Shown piece by piece: positions 31,701-41,739 of a stretch of DNA of 64,000 nt. Position 1 is the first letter of the stretch, and every line of letters starts with the position of its first letter. Below the pieces are notes generated by a model. It worked only from the letters and a program-made list of their open reading frames with translations. It did not search any database and was not told the origin of the DNA. The translations under genes and the position numbers were made by a program. This DNA comes from Ipomoea triloba. Taxonomy: Eukaryota; Streptophyta; Magnoliopsida; Solanales; Convolvulaceae. The stretch lies in contig NC_044920.1 in NCBI RefSeq assembly GCF_003576645.1, positions 19,723,100 to 19,787,099 of the forward strand, written 5' to 3'.

Positions 31701-33601
31701 AGTTTACACTAATCAAAATAATATGAACCATTCATTTCAACAAATAATTACAACAACATTTTTTTAGTTCGGGTTAGCGGCCTAACTTTATTAACTCTTA
31801 TTAAGATTTTAGATTGAAATGAGTACACATATTCGTACTTTTTACTCCTTGCTTACAAGACACACTTTGACTCATTTAAAAAAAAAATGAGGATCACAAT
31901 TTTTATTACTTTCGTTTATTCTCTCTTCAATAAAATCTAGACACGTGGCGAGATTTTTATTTCCTAATCATTTTGGTTTGTGAATAGTTTATTTGGTTGG
32001 ATGACACTATTATATTATAACATGAAAAATTAATAACTTTTGTTTTTGTTTGTAATGACAGATACATTTAGGCTAGCCGTGGAGTATGGCAAGACGTACC
32101 TACTTCGAATTGTGAACGCAGCCATGAACAACATCCTCTTCTTCTCCATCGCAAACCACCAACTCACGGTGGTGGGAACCGACGGCGCTTACACAAAGCC
32201 GTTAAAGAGTGACTATGTCGCCATATCTCCCGGTCAAACCATTGACGTCTTACTCCACGCCAACCAACCCCTTAACCACTACTACATGGCCGCCAAGGCC
32301 TACAACACGGCCCCACAAGTCCACTACGACAACACCACCACCACCGCCTCCCTACAATACGCCGGAAACTACACCCCCACTTCTCCCGTCCCCTTCCCCG
32401 CCCTCCCCGGCGTTTCCAACATCACCGCCTCCGTTAACTTCACCGGAAGCCTCCGTAGCTTGGGCGACGCCGCCCACCCGATAAACGTCCCGTTGGATGT
32501 TTCCACCAATTTATTCTTCACCGTGTCCCTCAACACACTCCCGTGCGACGACAACGCCACCTCGCCGTGCGCCGGGCCTCGTGGGCGGCGTTTCGCGGCG
32601 AGCGTGAATAACAATAGCTTTGTTGCCCCGGCCGTGGACGTTCTAGAAGCTTACTACCATCACATTCACGGCATTTACTCTGACCACTTCCCTAGCTTTC
32701 CGCCTCTTTTTTTCAACTTCACGGCCAGTAATATCTCGGCGGTGTTACAGACGCCAAACCGGAAAACGGAAGTGAGGGTTCTAGAGTATGGATCGACGGT
32801 GGAGATTGTCTTCCAGGGGACAAATCTGGTGGCCGGGATCGACCACCCGATGCACTTGCATGGACATAGTTTCTATGTTGTCGGATGGGGTTTTGGTAAT
32901 TTCGACAAGAATAAGGATCCACTGAACTATAATCTAGTGGACCCACCTCTCCAGAACACCATAGCAGTTCCTAAGAATTCATGGACAACCATCAGATTCA
33001 AAGCAAATAATCCAGGTAATTAAACAATATAATACTTCTCTTTCTCTCTTTGGAATTTTAAAAAATGTAACATAAAATTGACATTTTAAGTCAGAATTTT
33101 GAGGTCGGGTCAAAGTAGATTTAGATTCTCCTAGTTAATAAATTTGATATATTATACACTCAAAATGAGTGATGATAAATAAAAAATTAATTGTCAAAGT
33201 GTACTAATTGAGTTGCTAAATTTGGAGTTTAGGAAAACTTTTAAATAGCCTTCGGTTCCCTATTAAAAACAGATGTGTGTTTATAATATGTCACTATTAG
33301 TATAAATACAATTCAAATTTTTTACAAGAGTTTAAATTGTGTAGCATATAAGTTCTCTTGCAATTAGGTGGAGAACTCTTTTTGTCGCTTATCGATGTGA
33401 ATTATACAATTATCTTTTTATTATACTCTCATCACTATAATATATATTATGTTGTGATTTTCAATAGGAGTATGGCTTATGCATTGTCATCTCGACCGTC
33501 ACCTAAGCTGGGGAATGGACATGTCATTCATAGTCAAAGATGGCAAGGGTTCAAATGAGAAATTGTTGCCTCCGCCTCCAGATATGCCAAAATGTTATTG
33601 A
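28192..33601 (+). CDS. LAC: Laccase (multicopper oxidase), 6 exons, 568 aa
   Basis: Exons: 28192-28284, 29123-29274, 30069-30313, 30785-30913, 32062-33015, 33468-33601; all junctions are GT...AG and the frame is continuous. The inner exons of 152, 245 and 129 bp are the usual sizes in plant laccases. The first 22 residues (hydrophobic, ending TQA) look like a secretion signal. Copper motifs: HWHG (81-84), HAH (126-128), HPMHLHGH (468-475), HCHLDRH (530-536). The residue ten after the type-1 copper cysteine is Met541, whereas most lignin-type plant laccases have Leu. Several N-x-S/T sites fit an apoplastic glycoprotein. Laccases oxidise monolignols or flavonoids with O2. The Met and the HLDRH...WGM pattern point to the LAC14/15-like side, from memory and unproven. 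Confidence 0.95.
28389..28714. mobile_element. (AT)n-bounded element E5 in laccase intron 1
   Basis: It lies between a short TA tract (28378-28388) and (AT)n at 28715-28766. It begins GGGTGGTGTTCC and carries short GTGCAT/GTGTAT phrases like those in E2. No coding capacity. Confidence 0.45.
28767..29005. mobile_element. Foldback element E6 in laccase intron 1
   Basis: The left end GGATTCATGTGAGAACAAAC follows (AT)n. The right end in reverse reads AATCAAATGAGAACATAG. The interior shares AAAATGACGGGGTC with E3-type elements. Related to the elements at 1949 and 3676. Confidence 0.55.
29330..29400 (-). mobile_element. SINE family 1 fragment in laccase intron 2
   Basis: Only the tail-proximal part is present (inverse of CTGACTCTGTTACAATATA ... 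CTTTCTCAACCTAAAGCA). The Pol III promoter half is absent. Confidence 0.6.
29775..29912 (-). mobile_element. SINE family 1 in laccase intron 2
   Basis: The exact 15-bp duplication AGAATAACTCTAAAT lies at 29760-29774 and 29913-29927. On the - strand the body starts GCCAAGCACCTTGTGCTCAG, has a B-box-like GAAATCGAGTCTCG and ends in an A-rich tail near 29775. It is shorter and more diverged than the copy at 7940. It is antisense to the laccase transcript. Confidence 0.8.
30314..30784 (+). other. Laccase intron 3
   Basis: 471 bp, donor GTATAA. The only internal repeat seen is a short tandem duplication (TTTTAATTATATTTAAAATG twice, about 30611-30660). Confidence 0.85.
30914..32061 (+). other. Laccase intron 4
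   Basis: 1148 bp, donor GTATTTC, acceptor AATGACAG. AT-rich, and no inserted element with recognisable ends. Confidence 0.85.
33060..33265 (+). mobile_element. Copia LTR scrap in laccase intron 5
   Basis: Shows the same order as the beginning of the LTR at 24079: CATTTTAAGT, then GAGGTCGGGTCAAAGTAGATTT, then GATATATTATACACTCAAAA, then GAGTTTAGG. It stops before the TATA region and is well diverged. Confidence 0.6.
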
Positions 33602-33668
33602 CTTTCTTCTAGTTAATTATTAGTAATTTATCAGAATAATTTAGCAATCTTTTGATTGATAATTTTAA

Positions 33669-34162
33669 GAGTTAATTCCAGCAATGGTCCTCCGACTATG
33701 TTGATTTTCCAAAATTAGTCCCCGACTTTCAAATTTAGGTCCCTTGACTTTCAAATTCTTTTCAATATTGGTCCTTTCGTCAAATTTTGGTTAAATTGAG
33801 GCCAAATGAAAGGGTAAAATTGTCCGTTCACATGTTTAGTGTATTATTACTCGTATTTCTCCTATCCTATACGCTATATATATGAATATAATCTCAGTCG
33901 AAGTCTCAATCGAAGCCATATAATCTCATTCGATGTCTCTTCGACTGATATTATATTCATATATATAGCGTATAGGACCGAAGAAATACGAGTATACAAG
34001 TGAACGGACAATTTTACCCTTTCATTTGGCCTCAATTTAACCAAAATTTGACGAAAGGACCAATATTGAAAAGAATTTGAAAGTCAAGGGACCTAAATTT
34101 GAAAGTCGGGGACTAATTTTGGAAAATCAACATAGTCGAAGGACCATTGCTGGAATTAACTC
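33669..34162. mobile_element. Mutator-type foldback MITE, copy 2, beside the laccase 3' end
   Basis: The exact 9-bp duplication TAATTTTAA lies at 33660-33668 and 34163-34171. The ends GAGTTAATTCCAGCAATGG are inverted at both sides and the arms pair over about 200 bp. It starts 67 bp after the laccase stop codon, so it probably lies in or just after the 3' UTR. Same family as 4640-5149. Confidence 0.9.
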
Positions 34163-34171
34163 TAATTTTAA

Positions 34172-34251
34172 TTGTGTTGTACGTTCATTATTCAAACAAA
34201 AATTACTTTGAAAGTGCTGTGGGTTTGTACCTCGTTTCTTTGAGAGTTAGG

Positions 34252-34282
<31 letters not shown>

Positions 34283-34521
34283 CGATCTTTGTTTTCTTTA
34301 TTGTGTTTACAATAAATTTCTTCTTTTATTAAAAAATAAAAATAAAAGCCTTGCTTGTTACACAAACTAATTTTCTCTGCGCAACTACCGTTGTTTGTCA
34401 TGGCTTTAATTCGCTCGCGAATTCAAGCAGTTTCTTAAGGTTGCAATTAGAGACCTAACAAATTCAATTTCCATAAACGAAACCAATGATAGTATTATTA
34501 ACTCTAGCTTGGACCTATGCG
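34172..34521. other. Intergenic stretch, nothing recognised
   Basis: Contains a (GTTTT)n run at about 34255-34280. No gene. Confidence 0.4.
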
Positions 34522-34531
34522 CTACATAGTG

Positions 34532-34715
34532 GGCAAATTATTCTCTGGATTCGGATTATCTTACAAGATGGACGCAAATCTAAAATACACAATTTACATA
34601 CTGAATGTTCAAAATTTACATATTGAATGTTCACAATTCAAAGTGTGAACATTCAGTATGTAAATTGTGAACATTCAGTATGTAAATGGACACGGGTCCA
34701 TGGTATAACTATTGC
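34532..34715. mobile_element. Small Mutator-like MITE
   Basis: The exact 9-bp duplication TACATAGTG lies at 34523-34531 and 34716-34724. It starts GGCAAATTATTC, and its right end in reverse starts GCAATAGTTATACCATGG. The interior has four copies of (G/A)ATGTTCA(C/A)AAT-type phrases, two in each orientation, so most of it can fold. Confidence 0.8.
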
Positions 34716-34756
34716 TACATAGTGTGTTGTGTGTAATATGAATGTTATAGAGATAT

Positions 34757-34881
34757 TTTTTTTTTTGAAGATAAAACCTTAATGCATTAAATCACGGGAA
34801 AGACAGTTTACAAGAAAACTAGGCGGGACATCAAACCATTCCCCACAACCTGATATAGAAAAGGCCTCTCTCGCAACAGAG
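34757..34881 (-). mobile_element. 5'-truncated LINE 3' end
   Basis: Flanked by an exact 18-bp duplication TGAATGTTATAGAGATAT (34739-34756 and 34882-34899). On the - strand a short frame reads SVAREAFSISGCGEWFDVPP...then stop, the end of an L1-type RNase H domain, followed by GTTTTATCTTC and poly(A) (T run at 34757). Confidence 0.85.
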
Positions 34882-34899
34882 TGAATGTTATAGAGATAT

Positions 34900-35243
34900 A
34901 TGATGTGGAAATATACTCATGCATGTAGTAGACATATTATTAATAATGTTGGAGTTCTAGTGCAAGTCCAAATGTAATATAGAGTGGGAGGCTCTATAGT
35001 GATCAGGAAGTATACTAGGTTCTGAAAAATCTGATCCCTTCACAGGCTAGAGGAGCTCTCTATTTATAATGTTAGAGTAGGGGACACATGTCAAGTTCCT
35101 CAATTACAATTTTGACATGAAGGCACGTTGCTAGTTGTTCAAGTCAATTACTCCATCTGTCTCATTTTATCTGTATGGCACAAGATGAGCCTTGACGTGA
35201 TGTAACAGTGGTGGTGGAGGTGACTATTTTGCCGTTCTCTCTC
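34900..35243. other. Unassigned repeat-like stretch
   Basis: A TATTTATAATG motif near 35060 and a CTCCATCTGTCTCATTTTAT motif near 35152 (Stowaway-like terminus) suggest degraded elements. No coding frame recognised. Confidence 0.3.
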
Positions 35244-36392
35244 AGTCTCTAAGAGAATGTACCAACTAAAAAATCAAGCAAGGTCTCCATCAAGCAAGCC
35301 ATGGAGTAACGATTACCTATGGCCAACCTCCAAAGATGACCAAGAAATCCTACTTATCAATTCCTTTTCCAAGGTTTTGTCATGCGACGTGGAGTTTTTT
35401 TTTTAAAGGAAAATCTAGAGGATGTTGAGGACATGCGTATCATTCCCAACTAGTGTCAAGAATTGAGTGCATTAATTATTATTCTTCTGTGCTTCTTTAC
35501 ATGACTAAACCCAAAAAATCTCGAAATAATGATCATAAGAGAAAATGAAAAAAAAAATGAAAACATAATTTAATTTATCCTGTATATATAATGCGATTTT
35601 TATAAGTTTTAAATGAGTGATACCCCATAATATTCTTATATATTTATTCATTTATCCAATCAGTTGCCACTATTCTTATAAAATAAATTTTACCACCAAA
35701 TTAAAGTGAACATGAATGAGAATTCAATTAAACCTTTTATGACCTACTATAATAACCGAATAAATAAAGAATTAGAGCATCTTCCAACTTTGAACCGTAT
35801 ATAATAGTAGTTAACTATTAGATTTGCCAAATTAAGAGCCTAGTTACTTTATTCCTATGTTTTTCATTTCTCTAATTTTTTATTTTTTTTAAATTTCCTT
35901 TTTCCAACTTTTTATTTCTTCAATTATATTTTTAAAATTTCTCCCATTACTAAATATATCCTAAGGGCTTGCGTTTTTTTATTAATATTTTCAATGCATT
36001 TTTGTTTATATCTTTATATTATAATTGTTATTGAGAGTGTTATATTGGGATATGACCTATTAACAAGAGATCATGCGATAATTAATTGGCTGCTTAATAG
36101 AAACTTAGTTAAACTTATATGTACCATTTCAAACATCTTTAAGTTTTTTTTTTCTTTTTTAAATAAAACATTTATAACGAAAAAAGATACTTTACAACAT
36201 GATGAATTACGATGTGGTTTGTTTAAAATGGAAAAAAATCTCCTATTGTTTAATTAATTATTATTTACCCTATAATACATTGTACACAATTCTGTTGTTT
36301 TTTTGGTCAATATGAGTAAATATTTTGAAGAAATATCAAATGCAGTGAGTAAAATCCATAAAGCATCCGCAAAAGCCTTGCAAAAACGCGAT

Positions 36393-36465
36393 TGGAGATG
36401 CGGGGTATCGATCCCAGTACCTCTTGCATGCTAAGCGAGCGCTCTACCATCTGAGCTACATCCCC
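36393..36465 (-). tRNA. tRNA-Ala-AGC: tRNA-Ala (anticodon AGC), copy A, two stem mismatches
   Basis: Reading from 36465, acceptor GGGGATG pairs with CATCTCC (one G-U), discriminator A. The loop TTAGCAT gives anticodon AGC. Compared with its duplicate at 61355-61427, the anticodon stem has a C-A mismatch (CTCGC/GCAAG instead of GCGAG) and the T stem a T-C mismatch (CTGGG/CCCCG). 73 nt, no encoded CCA. These two changes suggest it may be decaying, although the Pol III boxes remain. Confidence 0.85.
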
Positions 36466-36553
36466 GTCTGATTCCTGTTTCACTATTTTTTATATATCTC
36501 ATCAAAACTCACTTTTGTAGTAATCCGATTTAATGTCGACAAAACAAACAGCT

Positions 36554-36626
36554 TGGAGGTGCGGGGAATCGAACCCCGTGCCTCTCGCATGCGAAGCGAG
36601 CGCTCTACCATATGAGCTACACCCCC
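36554..36626 (-). tRNA. tRNA-Ala-CGC: tRNA-Ala (anticodon CGC), copy A
   Basis: From 36626, acceptor GGGGGTG pairs with CACCTCC. The anticodon stem CTCGC/GCGAG encloses loop TTCGCAT, giving CGC. T arm GGGGTTCGATTCCCC is perfect. 73 nt, identical in structure to 61517-61589. It lies 88 bp from the AGC gene, on the same strand. Confidence 0.93.
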
Positions 36627-36908
36627 ATTGATTCGACAATGAGCTGATATCTTGTTACTATGCATGTAAATTGGAGTGTTACTATTTTTAATTGTGAGAG
36701 AATGAGAATTGATTTCGAAATCACTCAACTCTAACACGAAGTCTCATACCTGTATTATAGGATTACTAGAGTTTAATTAAGAATGAATACAAATTTTTAC
36801 CTTCATCTTTAACTCATTTTTTAAGTTGGGTGGTAGATGGTCTAAGTATGGTTTAGAATTTAATTTGTATAGTAGGAAGATGGTAATAGTTCAATCAAGT
36901 GAAGTTCA

Positions 36909-38230
36909 TTTCAAAATGTATATAGTGGAGAGAGTTTTTATTGTTGGAACACAAGATGCATGGTATATATTATTATTAGGTAGTGCGCATATTTTTTTGT
37001 ACCATGTATTATTTAGATCTTGAAGATATATATGTTTTAATGATTTTTTTTTAGTTGCACTTATAAAAATTTTAAAGTGTACTTTATAGTTTTCAGTAGT
37101 GACCTCTAGTTCTAATTTTTAATCTTTAAATATTATTTATAGTTCAAACATGATTTTGTACTTATTTTGACTAAAAGGGGTTGATGCTCTTGAACTTATT
37201 TTCATTTTCTAAATAAATAATTAAGTTTTTACGTTAATTGTTAGCTAGAGAATTTTATTATTATTTTTTTTATAAAATAACTTAGCATAATAATTTTGAT
37301 TATTAGCCTAGTACTTATACATGGTTGTACACTCTAAAATTAAATTTGAATTAATTCTTTATTATTCAGGAATGTTTAACATTATGTATTTGGATTTTAA
37401 TTTTCTTTGATCATAAATAGGCATATAAATATAATGACAAAACTATTGTGAAAAATTACAACCAAATGTACCACAGACATAAACCATTGCATATTAAAAA
37501 AAAAAAAACACAACAGTTAAATATAAATGGATAAGAAAGACAATAAGAAAAAAAAACCATTGTCTATTACAAAAAGACAATACTAGGGATATAGCCAAAA
37601 ATGTCAGTCAGTGGAGGCGAAAAATAAAATAACTTCAAAACATGATAAAAATATTTATAATAAAAATAAGAAATGGCTAGAATAAATTGTATATCATCTC
37701 TATTAACATTATAGTCATAAATACTTTTTAATTTAAGTCGATCAACTCTAAGTATTTTTATATTAATTTAAATATGATAATACATAATTGAAACTTCTAG
37801 ATTACGTTAACTAGATTGATTATAAAAATAAAATTTTCTTTTAAAATATTTTTCATTATTGATTGACAGAAAATATTTTATATCAATTAATTAATCAATT
37901 TGAATAATTTTCACCACATGTAACATACTAAATTAAAGTGCACTAGGGAAAGATAAAATCAATATAAAAAGTTACAAATGTGTTTGTCCCGAAGGGTTAG
38001 GGGTACAATTCTAAAAGGAGGGCGGGGGATGAATAGACTTGTATGATTTTAATATTTTTTTTTCAAAAGTTCTTAAACTCAAGTTATTATTATAAAGTGT
38101 ACTTTATAGTTTTGAGTAGTGCACTCTAGTTCTAAATTATAATCTTTAAATATTATTTATAGTCCAAACATGATTTTTTTTACTTATTTTGACAAAAAGG
38201 GGTTGATCTTTTACTTATTTTCATTTACTA
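36909..38230. repeat. AT-rich stretch with a duplicated segment of about 145 bp
   Basis: The segment AAAGTGTACTTTATAGTTTT... to ...GGGGTTGAT...TTATTTTCATTT occurs at about 37075-37215 and again at about 38095-38225 in the same orientation. The rest shows no gene. Confidence 0.6.
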
Positions 38231-38975
38231 AAGGGAAATTGTAATTTACGCCCTTCACGTATAGGTAAATTATCAATGTCACCCCTTAATTTTTAGTGGC
38301 GTAAATGTTCCCAATTTTTCAAATGTTGCCACAAATGTCCCTCCCTTAACAAAGTTGTGAGATCCCATTATAAGTTAAGGTTTATTAAGGATATTTTGGT
38401 AATTTTCATTTCTCATTCCCTCCACCTTCCCTCCCCTCTCCGCCGCCGAGATCCTTGTACCATCTCTTGTATCCGCCAAGTTGTGAGTACTTGCATTTAG
38501 ACAAACCACCAAGATAGCTTACTCTCCTATGATCTTATCGAACACGTACCCAGCTTCTTCAATCCCTTGTGGATTCCTTCCTCGCTCGTGCCTAAAGTTT
38601 AATGGGAAAATGGAGTTTGATTCGAACGAAGCTCTTTTCTATGGACACCCATTTCTCTAAACTTCCTGCATTTGCCATTGTCACTGTTGCCAATAGTACA
38701 ATCTCCACCGAGCTACTTCATTCAATTTTCGATGCCCTCTCTAACATGTCTTACATCTCCATTCACTGTCGGAGCTCTACACCGCACGACGGGTAGCTTA
38801 AGACTTAGAATGACATTCACGTACTCCAAATAGAACAAGCTAGAAAGGCCGCCATACATTGTTAAAGAAATCAAACTAGGTTTACCTGTGGATGTGAAAT
38901 TCGGGGGATGTGGTTTTTGTCCAAATCTACCACGAGTGACACATGTCCCTAAAGGGTTTGTGTGGAATGCCAAAT
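38231..38975. other. Unassigned stretch with short open frames on both strands
   Basis: Less AT-rich than its surroundings. A + frame of 64 codons (38602-38796) and a - frame of 93 codons (38722-39003) overlap. I recognise neither. It could be a captured gene fragment next to the transposon end at 38977. Confidence 0.3.
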
Positions 38976-38976
38976 C

Positions 38977-39640
38977 TACTACAAGAAATTTTACATTTGC
39001 CAACCTTTATGCCTATAAATGTAAGAAAAACATCAGATAATTATTAGTAACGAAATAAAAATGTCACCATGATCGTCGTGCTTGTGACATATGGAAATGT
39101 ACTATTGATATGATGAAATTAAATTTTCATTGTTAAACATCATAGTTGCCGACGTTTTTTCATACTCTAAATTATGTCATACAAAAGTTGGTATTGGTGA
39201 CGAATATGTAATAAAATGTCAGTAAAAGTATGCATGACGAAGTTTATAAAAACGTTGTTAAATTGAGTTTTATTGACGCTTTATTTTTTTTTATACTTGT
39301 CATTAATGATAATGATTGGCGAAGAAACTTGAGAAAGTGTCAACAAATATTTATTGACAAAATTTTAAATGTATCACTAAATATACATGCATTTGCTGAC
39401 GTTTTATATGTTGTTATCTTTGACATGTATTATGCTATTGGTGACAAATATTATGAATTTTTTTTCAAAAGAATCTACTGTAAATTCAAAACGCATCAAT
39501 AAATATTATGTTTCCTTATGGTTGTAAATATTTTTATATGTTATGTAAGTATTAAAACTAACTACAAAAAATTTAAAATAATATATAATTAATAAATATG
39601 ATATGACTAGTATTAAAATATTGTAATATAGTATTGAATT
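38977..39640. mobile_element. CACTA-like terminal region
   Basis: It starts TACTACAAGAAATTTTAC, close to the CACTACAAGAAA terminus of CACTA transposons. The next 500 bp carries short TGTCA/TGACG/GTTGACG motifs in both orientations. The opposite end was not found. Confidence 0.4.
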
Positions 39641-40110
39641 ACAAGGATATATGAGCAATTATTTAAATATATTCATGCTTCATTAAAAACTCTCTAGGAA
39701 ATTCATGTGCGAAAAAACCTAGCTGAAGAAAAGAGTATATGATATTTGTGAAATCATATGTTGCATTGGTTGCCTCATTAAAAACCTTACTAAGAAAAAC
39801 TATATGGGAAAGACTTAGTTAATGGAAAAAGAATACAACTGTGAACCTTTAGGGTTCAATCTTTATGATTTTCATGAGTAGTATTTATAACATTTCTTAT
39901 GGACCAATGAATCAATTTTACTTTTGTACTTAGATTTTGTTGCTCCCCTTAAAGATAACAATCTTCCTGATCTACGCGTAGGTAGGGGTCTCAATAAATA
40001 GATTTGCTAGATTGTAATTTGAGCGAATCTCTTGAACAAATATTTTACCACTCTTTTGGAGTTCATGTGGGTAAAAGATTTTTCGTATTAGGTACACTTA
40101 TCTATGTTTT
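39640..40110 (+). mobile_element. Fragment related to the 1.3-kb LTR-type element
   Basis: Contains the same diverged units as 6152-7475 (ATTAAAAAC...GGAAA...CTTAGTTAA...AAAGA(A/G)TA), then GATAACAATCTTCCTGAT and CTTTTGGAGTTCATGTGGGT. No boundaries or duplications found. Confidence 0.55.
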
Positions 40111-41739
40111 GAATTGTACCAAGTATGATAACTCATGTTTATTGGATTGGTTTAATATTTGCAAATGGTCTTCCTTTGCTTGCTGTTGCTACTTTGCTTA
40201 TCTTATTCCTAACTTATCAGTCGTGATTTTACATCCATGACAAAACAAAAGTACTATCCAGTAAAGAAATGACAAGATATTAATGGGGTGAATCAATATA
40301 CACAAAGTACATTATTTAATAGAGCTAACACATATGTCAAAAACTGAGTAAACATCTACTAAATCAAGTATACGCAATGGTTCCTTTTATTAGGCTTAAA
40401 ATCTTCAACGCCTAAATTTGTTCATAACATACCTACTATTTATTTATGCTAACATGTGTTGTAATATCCTCATATAAGACAGAAGGGGTAATATATACAC
40501 TTGCTTCGTCACACAAACAATTTCATATGAAGTATTAAACATTGTGTGGTTTAGAGGTAATAACCATAGTGTACTGAATACATACTCTTATAAAATGTCA
40601 ATACCAGAATAAAGGAAAATATATAGCCAATCAAAAGCATGACATTATGGAGATCAATCAAAATGCCAACACTTAAAATAGCTTACAAATGTCATATTGC
40701 ATAAAATATGCCAACGTATTTTACACTTCATGGATATTGCATTATGGGAATCACTAGATATTGCAAGCAAACTTATTGCAAATATAGTATCAGGCCTTAT
40801 GCAATTTATGAGCTTCTGGTCCCAAAAATGGTGTTCAATATGACGTTTTTAAAGTAGTGGAGTTTGTCCTTAGATTATCCTTTTAGTTTAAATGAGTCCT
40901 TATCTACTTATTGGGCAACAATTAATATGCTACAAGAGCGAAGATTATATAAGATATTCATGATATTTTTAGGTAAGCTTATTGGTTTATAAAATTTGAT
41001 TTATGGGTGGAGACAATACTTGAGTTTTTCAATTACACATACCACCTCTAGGCATGTGCATATAATATCATGTTTCATACATATTCTAATAATATGAAAT
41101 TGTGATAATACATTTTTATTATCTACAGTTTCTTCTTAGGAAGAAAACACTTAGTCAATCATTGACTATGTGAAGTCATAGAAGGATCATAGTAATTTTA
41201 CACTATTCATGTTGCGATTTTACCTCATGTTGGGATTTTTGCTTATTGCATTTTGAGAACTTTAAATCCATAAGGGATTTTTTTTAAAAAAAAAACAAGT
41301 ATAAGTGACTAGTGACCCATATAAATATGTAGTGACTGCGTCTATTATTTACTGCTAGTTTTATTAAATAGCGATAAACAATGTCATGAAATGATATCCT
41401 TTTATTATGATCAATATTGGGTCTCTGCGTAAACCCTTTAACTTCTCAACTCGCTTTGTATTTTATCACTTGCATTTTCATAACATCTTCTGTTGTAGAT
41501 ATTTCTTTTAGCGAGTTGAATTTTCATAACACTTCGACCGTTGTAATAGCTTTATTATAAATATCTTTCATACTCATGACAATTTTTATATCAACCAAAT
41601 ATATGTCATTTACCAAAAGTATTTGAATTTGATTGTTCTGCTTCTCTAGTATTTTGATTATTCGGTGCACCTATAATTTTAGCATTTTAGTGGGGGTTTT
41701 CGCTTTCCAGGCGAACATCTTCATGATGAAAATTTTTAT
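40111..41739. other. Intergenic stretch before the LINE
   Basis: No gene recognised. It probably continues the degraded retroelement at 39640, but I see no motif that proves it. Confidence 0.3.

Larger units (their letters stand above)
35244..36908. repeat. Segmental duplication, copy A
   Basis: Aligns in direct orientation to 59264-61872. Shared landmarks: AGTCTCTAAGAGAATGTAC at the left edge, ATCTAGAGGATGTTGAGGAC, GATCATGCGATAATTAATTGG, both tRNA-Ala genes, and AGATGGTAATAGTTC(A/G)ATC at the right edge. Copy A is about 1.66 kb and lacks the tandem expansion and the two insertions that lengthen copy A' to 2.6 kb. Confidence 0.9.

Noticed and set aside
34192..34401. Lysine/asparagine-rich 69-codon frame on - strand
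   Set aside because: Low-complexity product of a (GTTTT)n tract.
36393..36626. Organellar insertion suggested by clustered tRNAs
   Set aside because: Both are eukaryotic nuclear-type tRNA-Ala without neighbouring plastid or mitochondrial sequence.
36483..36737. 84-codon - strand frame, and the 143-codon frame at 61269-61700
   Set aside because: Both translate through tRNA-Ala genes; the GGVAHMVERSLRMREARGS-type segments are tRNA sequence.
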